Source: JAWLBW01 sp041687475 (GTDB lineage: Bacteria; J088; JAWLBW01). Taken from it: a stretch of DNA of 12,655 nucleotides. The notes beneath the pieces are model-generated. The model was given only the letters and a program-made list of their open reading frames with translations, was not told the DNA's origin and ran no database searches. The DNA lies in the NCBI GenBank assembly GCA_041687475.1, contig JAWLBW010000122.1, forward strand, positions 1 through 12,655, in the 5' to 3' direction. Positions 4,873 to 11,677 of this stretch are shown piece after piece (the stretch's first letter is position 1; each line of letters starts with the position of its first letter). The translations under genes and the position numbers were made by a program.

Positions 4873-6378
4873 TCAGCCGACGATTGCCGGGGCCTTTTCC
4901 ACTTTCGGCGAACGAGCGGCCGCGGCGTAGTCGGCGAGATCGAAGCGGGCCGTCTCGCGGCGGAATTGCCAGGTAAAGCCCGGCCACAGCGTAACGTTCT
5001 TGCCGGTCTTCGGATCGATGTACCAGCTTTTGCATCCACCGGCCGTCCACACGGCCTTGTCGAGCTTCGACTGCAGACGCTCGTTGAACGCGGTCTGCAC
5101 GGCGGGTTTCACGTCAATCCACTGCAGGCCCTTGTCGTCCATGGCATCGAGGGCTTTCATGACGTAATCGATTTGCGATTCGATCATGTACACCATCGAA
5201 CTGTGGCCGAGGCCCGTGTTGGGGCCGACGAGTACGAACAGGTTGGGGAAGCCGGCTATCGTCGTGCCCTTGTAGGCCTCGGCGCCTCGGTCGGCCCACG
5301 ATTCGACCAGTTCCTTGCCGCCGCGTCCGTACACCATGCCGGGCGGAATCGGTTCGGTGGCCTGGAAGCCGGTGCCGAAAATGATGACATCGACCTCGTG
5401 CTTCAGGCCGTCGGCGGTAATCACGGCGTTCTCGGTCACTTCGCGAATGCCGGTCGTGATGACGTTCACATTGTCGCGCGTCAGCGCCGGATAATACTCG
5501 TCGGACATGAGGATGCGCTTACAGCCCAGCGTGTAGTCGGGCGTGACCGCCTTGCGCAGCGCGGGATCGTTGATACTGCGCTTGATGTGGTGCAGGGCCT
5601 CGTACTTGACCACGTTCATGATCTTCGGGTTCACCACGAAGCCCATGACCCGCGTCTCGAGCTGCGCGTAAATCTTGGCCCGCCACGCCTTCTGGGTCAG
5701 CGGAAGCTTTTCGAACACCCACTGCTCGACATTGCTGATGCTCCGGTCGGGTTTCGGCAGAATCCACGGCGGCGTGCGCTGGAACAGGTCAAGCCGGCCC
5801 ACCTTGGGCGCGATGGCGGGCACGAACTGAATGGCGCTCGCCCCCGTTCCGATGACGGCCACCCGCTTGCCCTCGAGATCGTAATCGTGATCCCACTGCT
5901 GCGAGTGAAAGGCCTTCCCCTTGAACGTTTCGATGCCCTTGATGTCGGGCCAGGCCGGACGGCTCAGGCCGCCCATGCCCGAGACGAGTACGCGGGCCGT
6001 GAACGAACCCTTGTTCGTGTCGACATTCCACAAACCGGTGCTTTCATCGAACGCGGCCCGCTGCAGCTCGGTACCGAAGCGAATGGAAGGCAGCAGGTCG
6101 TATTTCCGCGCGCAGTGACGCAGGTATTCGAGAATCTCTTCCTGCGGCGCGAACATGCGCGTCCAATGCGGGTTCGGCTCGAACGAAAACGAGTACAGGT
6201 GCGACTGCACGTCGCAGGCACAACCCGGATAGTGGTTGTCGCGCCATGTTCCACCCACTTCGTGGGCCTTTTCCAGAATGACGAACGAATCTCTACCGGC
6301 CTTCTTCAGGCTGATGGCCATGCCCAGGCCGGCAAATCCGGTGCCGACGATAACGGTATCGAAATGGCGGGTTTCCAT
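4873..6378 (-). CDS. Baeyer-Villiger-type flavin-containing monooxygenase (EthA-like class B)
   Basis: This 501-residue FAD- and NADPH-dependent monooxygenase would insert oxygen next to a ketone or oxygenate a heteroatom. Features: FAD-binding GTGFAG (12-17) with a Glu near 36 at the end of strand 2; GGTWRDNHYPGCACD (42-56), typical of this class; the Baeyer-Villiger fingerprint F152-x-G-x3-H158-x3-W162-D163; NADPH Rossmann motif GTGASA (177-182) followed by QRTPPW; PDYTLGCKRIL (280-290); and GTGF (335-338). Length matches EthA/AlmA-like enzymes. ATG 6378 has an AAGGGAGA-type Shine-Dalgarno. The dehydrogenase lies 206 bp downstream on the same strand. An alcohol-to-ketone-to-ester order (SDR then monooxygenase) is an attractive inference. 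A 487-codon frame on the opposite strand is a shadow of this gene. Confidence 0.93.
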   Translation of the reverse strand: METRHFDTVIVGTGFAGLGMAISLKKAGRDSFVILEKAHEVGGTWRDNHYPGCACDVQSHLYSFSFEPNPHWTRMFAPQEEILEYLRHCARKYDLLPSIRFGTELQRAAFDESTGLWNVDTNKGSFTARVLVSGMGGLSRPAWPDIKGIETFKGKAFHSQQWDHDYDLEGKRVAVIGTGASAIQFVPAIAPKVGRLDLFQRTPPWILPKPDRSISNVEQWVFEKLPLTQKAWRAKIYAQLETRVMGFVVNPKIMNVVKYEALHHIKRSINDPALRKAVTPDYTLGCKRILMSDEYYPALTRDNVNVITTGIREVTENAVITADGLKHEVDVIIFGTGFQATEPIPPGMVYGRGGKELVESWADRGAEAYKGTTIAGFPNLFVLVGPNTGLGHSSMVYMIESQIDYVMKALDAMDDKGLQWIDVKPAVQTAFNERLQSKLDKAVWTAGGCKSWYIDPKTGKNVTLWPGFTWQFRRETARFDLADYAAAARSPKVEKAPAIVG

Positions 6379-6446
6379 GCGCGTGCTCTCCCTTCCGTTA
6401 CGAGCGCCGGCTCAATCACCGGCTTTTGAGGATGCGGTGGTAATTC

Positions 6447-6465
6447 TGACATACAATCGTGTCAA
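6447..6465 (-). promoter_or_regulatory. Operator-like dyad at the -35 of the monooxygenase
   Basis: TGACA-N8-TGTCA (6447-6464) is an 18-bp inverted repeat, one arm of which forms a consensus -35 TTGACA on the minus strand (6465-6460). No good -10 is seen at 16-18 bp. It lies 69 bp upstream of the start codon. It may bind a TetR-type repressor. It does not match the dyad upstream of the dehydrogenase. Confidence 0.4.
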
Positions 6466-6528
6466 AGTAAAGCGCGAAGCTTGTGGGGAAGGCTGAGGAT
6501 TCATCACAATTGACTGTCGACGTAAGCC

Positions 6529-6561
6529 GTAAACCGTTCGGGCTGAGCCTGTCGAAGCCCG
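6529..6561 (+). repeat. REP-like 33-bp repeat with hairpin, copy 2
   Basis: This is the plus-strand partner of 3644-3676 with one mismatch in 33. Dyad arms CGGGCT (6539-6544) and AGCCCG (6556-6561) form a short hairpin. The two copies are in opposite orientation and bracket the dehydrogenase and monooxygenase genes. Confidence 0.7.
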
Positions 6562-6808
6562 CCACCGGAGTGAACATGCACGCAACGGGCCTGAGGCACA
6601 CCCTTCGACGAGCTTCCGCCACGGCGGAGCTTCGACAGTGGACCGGACATGGGAAGAGCGTTATTCTCTTCGGAAAGAGACCAGGTAGATTCGATTAAGC
6701 AATGTGGCGCTTCATCAGGGGGAAGGGGAATAGCCATGCCTGAGCCTGGCTTGCCGCGAAAGCCTCGTTCCCGTAAGATCTGAGTACTTCAGCCTTGAGA
6801 GCCGCAAC

Positions 6809-7219
6809 GTGGAAGAAAAACCCATCGTCTACGAGTACGAAATCGACGTACAGGCCGTGCATATCGACGCCAACGGCCACGTCAACAACGTGGTGTACGT
6901 GCAGTGGATTCAGGAAGCAGCCACGGCCCACTGGAGCGCCGCCGCCACGCCCGAGCAGCAGGAATCGACGGCCTGGGTGGTGTTGCGTCACGAAGTGGAT
7001 TATCTGAAGTCGGCCTTCGAGGGCGACCGGCTTGTCGCCCGCACCTGGGTGGGCGAAGACAAGGGCGTACGGTACGAACGCCACGTCGAGATCGTGCGAC
7101 CCGCCGATGAGACGGTGCTCGCCCGCGCCCGCAGCAAATGGTGCGCCGTCGACCCCGCGTCGATGCGTCCCCGCCGGGTCGACAAGGCCATTCGGGCGCA
7201 ATTCGTCGAGCCGGTTTGA
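6809..7219 (+). CDS. Acyl-CoA thioesterase, hotdog fold (4HBT/YbgC-like)
   Basis: This 136-residue protein is a single hotdog domain that would hydrolyse an acyl-CoA or acyl-ACP thioester. The active-site segment HIDANGHVNNVVYVQWIQEA (18-37) has the family Asp (D20) and the GHVNN motif; WVVLRHEVDYLKSAFEGDRL and KGVRYERHVEIVR correspond to the following strands. Length is normal for the family. Translation is taken from GTG 6809, the only plausible initiator near the usual N-terminus; the preceding sequence has only a weak Shine-Dalgarno and no better in-frame start. The gene is divergent from the monooxygenase and convergent with the ZIP gene. It could release acids formed in the oxidative pathway next door, but a general housekeeping role is equally possible. 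Confidence 0.88.
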   Translation: MEEKPIVYEYEIDVQAVHIDANGHVNNVVYVQWIQEAATAHWSAAATPEQQESTAWVVLRHEVDYLKSAFEGDRLVARTWVGEDKGVRYERHVEIVRPADETVLARARSKWCAVDPASMRPRRVDKAIRAQFVEPV

Positions 7220-7495
7220 GTGGTCGCGCTTCGCGCCCGTTTGTTCCTGAAGTACATTTCCACAGGAGTTCGCAGAGCCCGCAGAGCGCACGATGGCGTG
7301 CCAACGGTTGCCTTTGCACCGATTCTGTTGGGGGCTTCTATTGCAGCGACCTTATCGGGCGGCGCGCCTGCCCTTGATACGGCGCCTGTTGCCGAGCTTT
7401 GAACCAACCTTCATCTGTTACAGGGGAAGCCCCCCCGACAGCGCATCCCCGCATCCCCTCGTTTCCTTCATGGTTCCGCGTTCCGCGTTTTCCTC
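7220..7495. repeat. Intergenic region with short tandem phrases
   Basis: This 276-bp gap between convergent genes has no convincing gene. It contains a 9-bp repeat (TTCGCAGAG, CCCGCAGAG at 7269-7286), GCATCCCC twice (7442-7457) and a TTCCGCG run (7474-7487) next to the ZIP stop codon. The arrays are of the same kind as elsewhere in the window but use different units. No intrinsic terminator is evident. Confidence 0.55.
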
Positions 7496-8293
7496 CTATC
7501 CCAGGGTCGCGTCCAGAAACATCATCACGGCGAATCCGCCCATGAGGGCGAAGGTGGCCTGGGTCTGGAAGCCGCGGCGGTGGGTTTCGGGAATGATCTC
7601 GTCGCTGATGATGAACAACATGGCGCCTGCCGCCATGCCGAGAATGAACGGCATCAGCGGTTCGGCGGCCCACACCGCCCCGGCGCCGATGGCGCCGCCC
7701 AACGGCTCGACGAGCCCGGTTGCCGATGCCAGGCCGAAGGCGAACAGGCGATTGTATTGCACGGCCAGCAGTGAGGCCGCCACCGCCAGACCCTCGGGTA
7801 TGTTCTGCAGGCCGATGCCCATGGCCAGCGAGGCGCCGTTGCCCACATTGCCCCCCGCGAAGCCGACGCCCACGGCCATGCCCTCGGGAAAGTTGTGCAG
7901 GGTAATGGCAATCACGAACAGCCACACCCGGCGCAGCTTCGTAGTTACCGGTCCTTCGCGACCGACGTGAAAGTGCTCGTGGGGCGCGTAGGTGTGAATC
8001 AGCCACAGGCCGACCGCGCCGGTCAGTATGCCGCCGATGACGATCAGGGTGGCCGATACCCGCGAACCCGTAACCCCCTCGGCCACTTCGAGGGCCGGAA
8101 GAATGAGCGAGAAGAAGGTCGCCGCCAGCATGATGCCCGCCGCCCCGCTCAGCATCATGTCTTCGAGCTTTTCCGACAGTGTGCGCACCGAAAAGATCAT
8201 GGCGGCGCCCACGACCGTGCCCATACTTGCCGCAAAGCTGGCGAGAAAGCCCAGGAGAACGATGTTGTCGGCCGGAAGGTCGAGTCCGTTCAT
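7496..8293 (-). CDS. ZIP-family divalent metal transporter (GufA-like)
   Basis: This 265-residue inner-membrane protein has about eight hydrophobic helices. It would import Zn2+ or a related divalent cation. The hallmark binuclear-centre segments are present: HNFPEG (133-138) in helix 4 and QNIPEG (163-168) in helix 5, followed by EPLGG (196-200) and SDEIIPETHRRG (230-241). The loop between helices 3 and 4 is His-rich (HTYAPHEHFH, 100-109), a typical metal-binding loop. Gln in place of His in the second segment together with EPLGG is the GufA-type pattern. ATG 8293 is the natural start; its Shine-Dalgarno is weak. It is an independent unit: convergent with the thioesterase and separated from the gene cluster upstream by a repeat-containing gap. 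No Zur-type box is recognised. Confidence 0.93.
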   Translation of the reverse strand: MNGLDLPADNIVLLGFLASFAASMGTVVGAAMIFSVRTLSEKLEDMMLSGAAGIMLAATFFSLILPALEVAEGVTGSRVSATLIVIGGILTGAVGLWLIHTYAPHEHFHVGREGPVTTKLRRVWLFVIAITLHNFPEGMAVGVGFAGGNVGNGASLAMGIGLQNIPEGLAVAASLLAVQYNRLFAFGLASATGLVEPLGGAIGAGAVWAAEPLMPFILGMAAGAMLFIISDEIIPETHRRGFQTQATFALMGGFAVMMFLDATLG

Positions 8294-8344
8294 ATCTACA
8301 GGGTACCTGATCGCGGGTTCACGGATTGACGGGTAGGGCGAGGG

Positions 8345-8365
8345 TGATACGTGATACGTGAAGCG
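8345..8365. repeat. Heptamer array TGATACG
   Basis: Three 7-bp units, TGATACG, TGATACG, TGAAGCG, lie upstream of the ZIP gene. The unit resembles the TGAGAGG-type heptamer seen on the minus strand at the right ends of blocks A and B. Confidence 0.6.
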
Positions 8366-8424
8366 TCCCGGCTACGCATCTTGCGCGGAAACAGGAAGAA
8401 TGCCGGTTACGGCCGGCTGCGCAG

Positions 8425-8575
8425 ACCCCTCTCAGCCTGGGGACCCTGCATGGCTTCAGTCGCGGAGGGACGGCTCGGACGTAGCCCGGGACGTTGAGTC
8501 CTGGGGACGGGCGGGGAAATAGAGTGTGAGCCCCGGAGGGGTGGCTTCTCTTTACCCGGGGTGGACCCCCGGGAA
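8425..8575. repeat. Hairpin-rich intergenic element
   Basis: About 150 bp contain three successive stems: CCCGGGAC-GTTGA-GTCCTGGG (8485-8505, one G-U pair), CCCC-GGA-GGGG (8531-8541) and CCCGGGG-TGGAC-CCCCGGG (8555-8573). The order of stems and the surrounding words recall dispersed non-coding elements of several other phyla. That family link is from memory and unverified. The right-hand stem overlaps the end of the possible gene at 8552-8971. Apart from this element and the TGATACG array, the 8294-8551 gap holds nothing recognisable. Confidence 0.5.
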
Positions 8576-8971
8576 CCGTCGTTCGAAGAGGAGCAGGGTA
8601 ACAGAGACGACCCGCGCCGGCCGGTGCTCTTCGACGGAGCGGTACGGACTCGACATCTCGTCGTCCGTGGCGCCCTGCGCCACCGGCGACTCGATGTGGA
8701 ATTCATTCCGCAAATCGTAATGAATCATCAGCCGCGCAGGGGGGCAAGTGAGCCGTTGGTTGAAGGGCGTGCCGTTTATGTTGGTGGGCGGTTGCTGGTT
8801 GTCGGTAGCGCTGACGGACGCAAGCGGCGCACCTGGTTCACGGCCGGAAGTAGACTTCTCGTCAGCGGCCTCGCCCTGCTCGGCGGCGCGACTCGAAGTG
8901 GAAATTTCGCTCCCCCTCGCATGCTCGCCCCATCGCCTCTTCACGCGGTCTCCCGGGGCAAGCCCTCTCAC
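8552..8971 (-). CDS. Possible hypothetical protein, coupled to receiver-GGDEF gene
   Basis: This 139-codon frame starts with GTG overlapping the upstream stop as GTGA (8971-8968), the usual sign of translational coupling. Third positions are rich in G/C, as expected for coding DNA here. The first half is polar and low in complexity; the second half (LMIHYDLRNEFHIESPVAQG near 81-100, then VVSVTLLLFERRFPG near 120-134) looks like real protein but matches no family I know. There is no signal peptide or membrane helix. The last residues run into the hairpin element, so the true C-terminus may be lost or replaced. An overlapping plus-strand frame (8561-8986) is the main alternative, and the region may be non-coding. 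Being last in the cluster, it could be a partner of the GGDEF protein. Confidence 0.4.
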   Translation of the reverse strand: MRGLAPGDRVKRRWGEHARGSEISTSSRAAEQGEAADEKSTSGREPGAPLASVSATDNQQPPTNINGTPFNQRLTCPPARLMIHYDLRNEFHIESPVAQGATDDEMSSPYRSVEEHRPARVVSVTLLLFERRFPGVHPG

Positions 8972-9921
8972 GCCGCGCGGTCGTAACCGACGCAGACAAC
9001 CCGGTTCTTGCCTTGGGCCTTGGCGGCGTAGACCATGCGGTCGGCCTGTTCGAGCAGCTGGTCGGCCGTCTGCAGGCGACCTTTGCCGAGATCGGCGGCG
9101 CCGATGCTGACGGTTATGCGAAGGGTGCCGTGTTTCGTCGCGAGCGACCAGCCTTCAATGCCCTTGCGTATGCGCTCGGCAACGACGATGGCCTGGTTTA
9201 CCGAAGTGCAGGGAAGCAATACGCCGAACTCTTCGCCGCCGTAGCGTCCGACCACGTCGACGTCGCGTATGCACGTGCCGATGACCCGGGCCACCCCTCG
9301 AATGACGGCGTCGCCCACCAGGTGGCCGTGACCGTCGTTCACGGCCTTGAAGTCGTCGATGTCGATGAACAGGCACGAGAGGTCTTCGCCGTACCGAAGG
9401 GTGCGGCGACATTCGTGCGCGACCAGGTCGCAGAAGTAGCCGTGGTTGTACAGGCCGGTCAGGCTGTCGCGACGCGACAACTCTTCAAGCACGCGGGCGC
9501 GGTGCTGCAGGCTGTCGTGCATGGCCTTGAGCGCGAGCAGGCTCTTCACCTGCGCGGTGAATTCGGGTACCGCGAAGGGCTTCGTGAGGAAGCCGGTCAC
9601 GCCGTATTGCAGGCTGCGAACCCGGGTGTGACTTTCACTGTCGCCGCTCAGGAAGAGAATGGGGAGAAATGCGCCGTCGGGCGAGGCGCGCAGTTTTTCG
9701 GCTACTTCGAAGCCGCCGAGGCCGGGCAGCTTCACCCCGAGAACGGCCAGCGAGAACTGCCGCTCGCGCAGGAGAGCAAGTGCCTGCCGGCCCGTGCGCA
9801 CCGTGACGATCCGGTAACCCTCGCCGAGCAGGACGGCTTCCATCAGTTGGGTGGTCAGCCGACTGTCGTCGGCGACCAGTACGCTTGCGACACAGGAATC
9901 ACTCGCCCGGCTCTCCTGCAT
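8968..9921 (-). CDS. Receiver-GGDEF protein (diguanylate cyclase) with degenerate receiver
   Basis: This 317-residue cytosolic protein has a receiver domain (about 12-130) and a GGDEF domain (about 150-310), which makes c-di-GMP from two GTP. GGDEF landmarks: RDSLTGLYNHGYF (151-163), FIDIDDFKAVNDGHGHLVGD (185-204), active-site GGEEF (228-232), and the inhibitory-site RxxD (R219-D222) exactly five residues before it, so activity and feedback control look intact. The receiver keeps the acidic pair (D18, D19) and Lys114 (FLTKPF), but the phosphoacceptor Asp is Gly62 (LAVLGVKLPG), so ordinary phosphorylation is not expected. ATG 9921 is chosen over 9993 because GGAGG lies five bases upstream and it starts just before the receiver. 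It overlaps the preceding gene by 23 bp, indicating an operon with the genes at 9899 and 10402. Confidence 0.93.
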   Translation of the reverse strand: MQESRASDSCVASVLVADDSRLTTQLMEAVLLGEGYRIVTVRTGRQALALLRERQFSLAVLGVKLPGLGGFEVAEKLRASPDGAFLPILFLSGDSESHTRVRSLQYGVTGFLTKPFAVPEFTAQVKSLLALKAMHDSLQHRARVLEELSRRDSLTGLYNHGYFCDLVAHECRRTLRYGEDLSCLFIDIDDFKAVNDGHGHLVGDAVIRGVARVIGTCIRDVDVVGRYGGEEFGVLLPCTSVNQAIVVAERIRKGIEGWSLATKHGTLRITVSIGAADLGKGRLQTADQLLEQADRMVYAAKAQGKNRVVCVGYDRAA

Positions 9922-10315
9922 TTTCCTCCCCCTTCTCCTGTAGGCGCATACGGCGTGACAGCGAGATCCGTTCAACTTCGGGCAGGCGGGCAAGCTCTAG
10001 AAGCACCGCCGGCGTTCCCCCGGCGTGCAGGCTGCGTTCGTCGGCGCGGTAAACGGTGAGACCGGCGTCACGCAGATCGGCCAGCTGGGCTTCCGTAAGC
10101 GCACCTCGCAGGGAGGCGATAACGTCGGCCGATTGATTTTCGACCGTGAGGGCCATGCGCATGGCCGGGTCAAACTTGGCCAATGTGGAATACCGGGCCT
10201 TTTCCAATGCCTGCGGTGGTCTGTCGTCGCTCGATGCCTGCACGGTGCCTGCAGCTGAGCCAAGGACGACGGCGAAGATGCTTGATGCCAGGAAGAATCG
10301 CATATGGTGACGCAA
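9899..10315 (-). CDS. Small exported hypothetical protein
   Basis: The protein has about 138 residues with an N-terminal signal peptide (basic n-region, then a hydrophobic FFLASSIFAVVLGSAAGTVQA stretch written here in two parts: FFLASSIFAV and VLGSAAGTVQA; probable cleavage after VQA, residue 27). It is therefore likely periplasmic. The mature part contains SLRGALTEAQLADLRDAGLT and LLELARLPEVERISLSRR, a pattern like the prodomain- or inhibitor-I9-like module preceding some S8 peptidases; no protease is present here. TTG 10315 is chosen because AGGGAGG lies eight bases upstream; ATG 10303 is the alternative. The longest frame begins with GTG at 10405, overlapping the previous stop as GTGA, but would place 30 extra residues before the signal peptide. 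It is sandwiched between DUF4388/TPR and GGDEF genes, so it may act on an envelope signal for that module. Function unknown. Confidence 0.75.
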   Translation of the reverse strand: MRHHMRFFLASSIFAVVLGSAAGTVQASSDDRPPQALEKARYSTLAKFDPAMRMALTVENQSADVIASLRGALTEAQLADLRDAGLTVYRADERSLHAGGTPAVLLELARLPEVERISLSRRMRLQEKGEENAGEPGE

Positions 10316-10401
10316 GGTAGCCGCCTCCCTTCCCCTTATCATAGGCCGGTGTGAAGACGAGTCAAGGTGGAATGGGGTTGTGACACGAAGTCCGTGGCGA
10401 C

Positions 10402-11592
10402 TCACTTTCCCCTTCGCAGGGTTTCGACAATGAGCCGGGCTTCGTGATGGTCGGGTTTCAGCTCGAGTACCTTCTCGAAGGCGTGCTTCGCCGTCTCGTT
10501 TTCACCGAGGAAGCGAAGCGTTCCCGCCAGAAAGAATAGGGCGTCGGCCGAACGGGGCGCCATTTTGACGGCGTGGCGCAGCATGTCGGCGCAATCGAGC
10601 AGGCTGCGTTTGTCGTCGGGCGCCTGCAGCACGCGCGTCCACGCCAAGTGGCTGAGAAAGTCGCCGTTCTGGGGCACGAGCACCGACGCCTTGAAGAAGG
10701 CAAGCTCGGCCTCGGTAAGCTGGCGCTTGCGCAGGTACAATTTGCCCTGGTGAAAGGCAACCTTGGCCAGTTCGACCATCTGGGCGAGGTCGCGCGAAAC
10801 GATGCCGGCCTTTTCGAGCAGGCTGACGTCGCCGTCGTCTTCCTCAGGCGGTTTGCCGTATTCGGGCAGGGTCTCGGGCATGTCGAATTCGATGCATTGC
10901 AGCTTCTGGAGCACGAGCACGTTCTGCCAGAATCGCAGCGGATCGAACTGGTCCTGCAGACCGCGAAAGGGAATGCGCCCGGTAATGCGGTCGAACAGCT
11001 CGTTCAGCTCGGCATCTTCGACCACCACGGCTTCGAACATGGTGTTGGGAATGGGCAGCGGCGTCTTGTCGAGCATGAGGCTGCTCAGCTTGCGCAGGCC
11101 ACGCTCGCCGTATTGCCGGCGAATGGCCGCGCCGAAGACGTCGGCGTGGCTGAGGGGCTCAATCTGGGGTTCGACCTCGCCGGGCGAGAAAACGTAGTCG
11201 CCCTCGGTCCACGAAAAAATCTCGCCGACGCGCATGAGCACCTGTTTGCGCAGCGCCTGCTCGAGCGTTGCCCGGTCAATGGCTTTCAGCGCCATCAGCC
11301 GTTCGCCGTAGCGAAGCGAGCCGCGCTCCTTCTTTTCGTCCATGTACTGGGCGATTTCAGGCGTGATCACGTTCCACGAAAGCAGCAGCCGCCCGATCCA
11401 GTCGTCTTTTTCCGTGCTCTGCGAGCCGACGACCCACCCGTGCGAAAACCAGAATTCCTTGGTTTCGTTGTCGCGCCGGCAGAGCAGCGAGCCACCGGCC
11501 CGCGACATGCGAATGGCGCAGAAAAGGGGAAAAAGCGAATCTTCGCGGAGCTTGCCCCCCTCGATGCGAACGGCGAATTCATCCATGCCCAT
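10402..11592 (-). CDS. DUF4388 (PATAN)-like and TPR domain protein
   Basis: This 396-residue cytosolic protein has no signal peptide or membrane helix. The N-terminal part (about 5-150) looks like a DUF4388/PATAN-type region: GGKLREDSLFPLFCAIRMSR, a sheet-forming WFSHGWVVGSQS, then a helical domain with ERLMALKAIDRATLEQALRK and the IFSWTEGDYVFSPGE phrase typical of this family. A middle helical region (150-260) includes an acidic linker (PPEEDDGD, 248-255). The C-terminal third (about 272-390) is a TPR-like array, clearest in ADALFFLAGTLRFLGENETA and HAFEKVLELKPDHHEARLI. Such proteins are known as partners in two-component and motility signalling. Starts at 11592 and 11586 (MGM) are both possible; the Shine-Dalgarno is weak. 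It is first in the cluster with the exported protein and the receiver-GGDEF protein. Assignment of the N-terminal family is from memory. Confidence 0.8.
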   Translation of the reverse strand: MGMDEFAVRIEGGKLREDSLFPLFCAIRMSRAGGSLLCRRDNETKEFWFSHGWVVGSQSTEKDDWIGRLLLSWNVITPEIAQYMDEKKERGSLRYGERLMALKAIDRATLEQALRKQVLMRVGEIFSWTEGDYVFSPGEVEPQIEPLSHADVFGAAIRRQYGERGLRKLSSLMLDKTPLPIPNTMFEAVVVEDAELNELFDRITGRIPFRGLQDQFDPLRFWQNVLVLQKLQCIEFDMPETLPEYGKPPEEDDGDVSLLEKAGIVSRDLAQMVELAKVAFHQGKLYLRKRQLTEAELAFFKASVLVPQNGDFLSHLAWTRVLQAPDDKRSLLDCADMLRHAVKMAPRSADALFFLAGTLRFLGENETAKHAFEKVLELKPDHHEARLIVETLRRGK

Positions 11593-11624
11593 GCTCTTGC
11601 TCTGCGGAATCGGGTAAGTAGATA

Positions 11625-11654
11625 GCTATACCGCAGCATGGGGGGCGTACGCAA
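11625..11654 (-). promoter_or_regulatory. Candidate promoter of the DUF4388/GGDEF cluster
   Basis: On the minus strand, TTGCGT (11654-11649) and TATAGC (11630-11625) are separated by 18 bp, giving a leader of roughly 25 nt before ATG 11592. The match is moderate. Confidence 0.35.
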
Positions 11655-11677
11655 CCCCCGATGAAGAACGAATTTGT

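Larger units (their letters stand above)
6379..6808. other. 430-bp intergenic region between monooxygenase and thioesterase
   Basis: No gene is seen here. It holds the monooxygenase 5' region, a REP-like repeat (6529-6561), an imperfect inverted repeat around AGCTTCCGCC/GGCGGAGCT (6611-6631) flanked by TTCGAC words, and a small hairpin GAAGAG-N7-CTCTTC (6653-6671). An ATG at 6736 opens a short frame not in phase with the thioesterase. Confidence 0.6.

Noticed and set aside
4966..6429. 487-codon plus-strand frame opposite the monooxygenase
   Set aside because: The minus-strand protein has all family motifs. Long antisense frames are expected in GC-rich genes, and this translation resembles no family.
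6695..7291. 198-codon minus-strand frame over the thioesterase
   Set aside because: It is antisense to the hotdog domain, which has an intact GHVNN motif on the plus strand.
9922..9993. 24-residue N-terminal extension of the receiver-GGDEF protein
   Set aside because: The strong GGAGG site just before ATG 9921 and the start of the receiver fold support the shorter protein.
9013..10059. 348-codon plus-strand frame over the GGDEF gene
   Set aside because: It is a shadow of the receiver-GGDEF gene, whose motifs are unambiguous on the minus strand.
10573..11625. 350-codon plus-strand frame over the DUF4388/TPR gene
   Set aside because: It is a shadow frame; the minus strand has a coherent domain structure.
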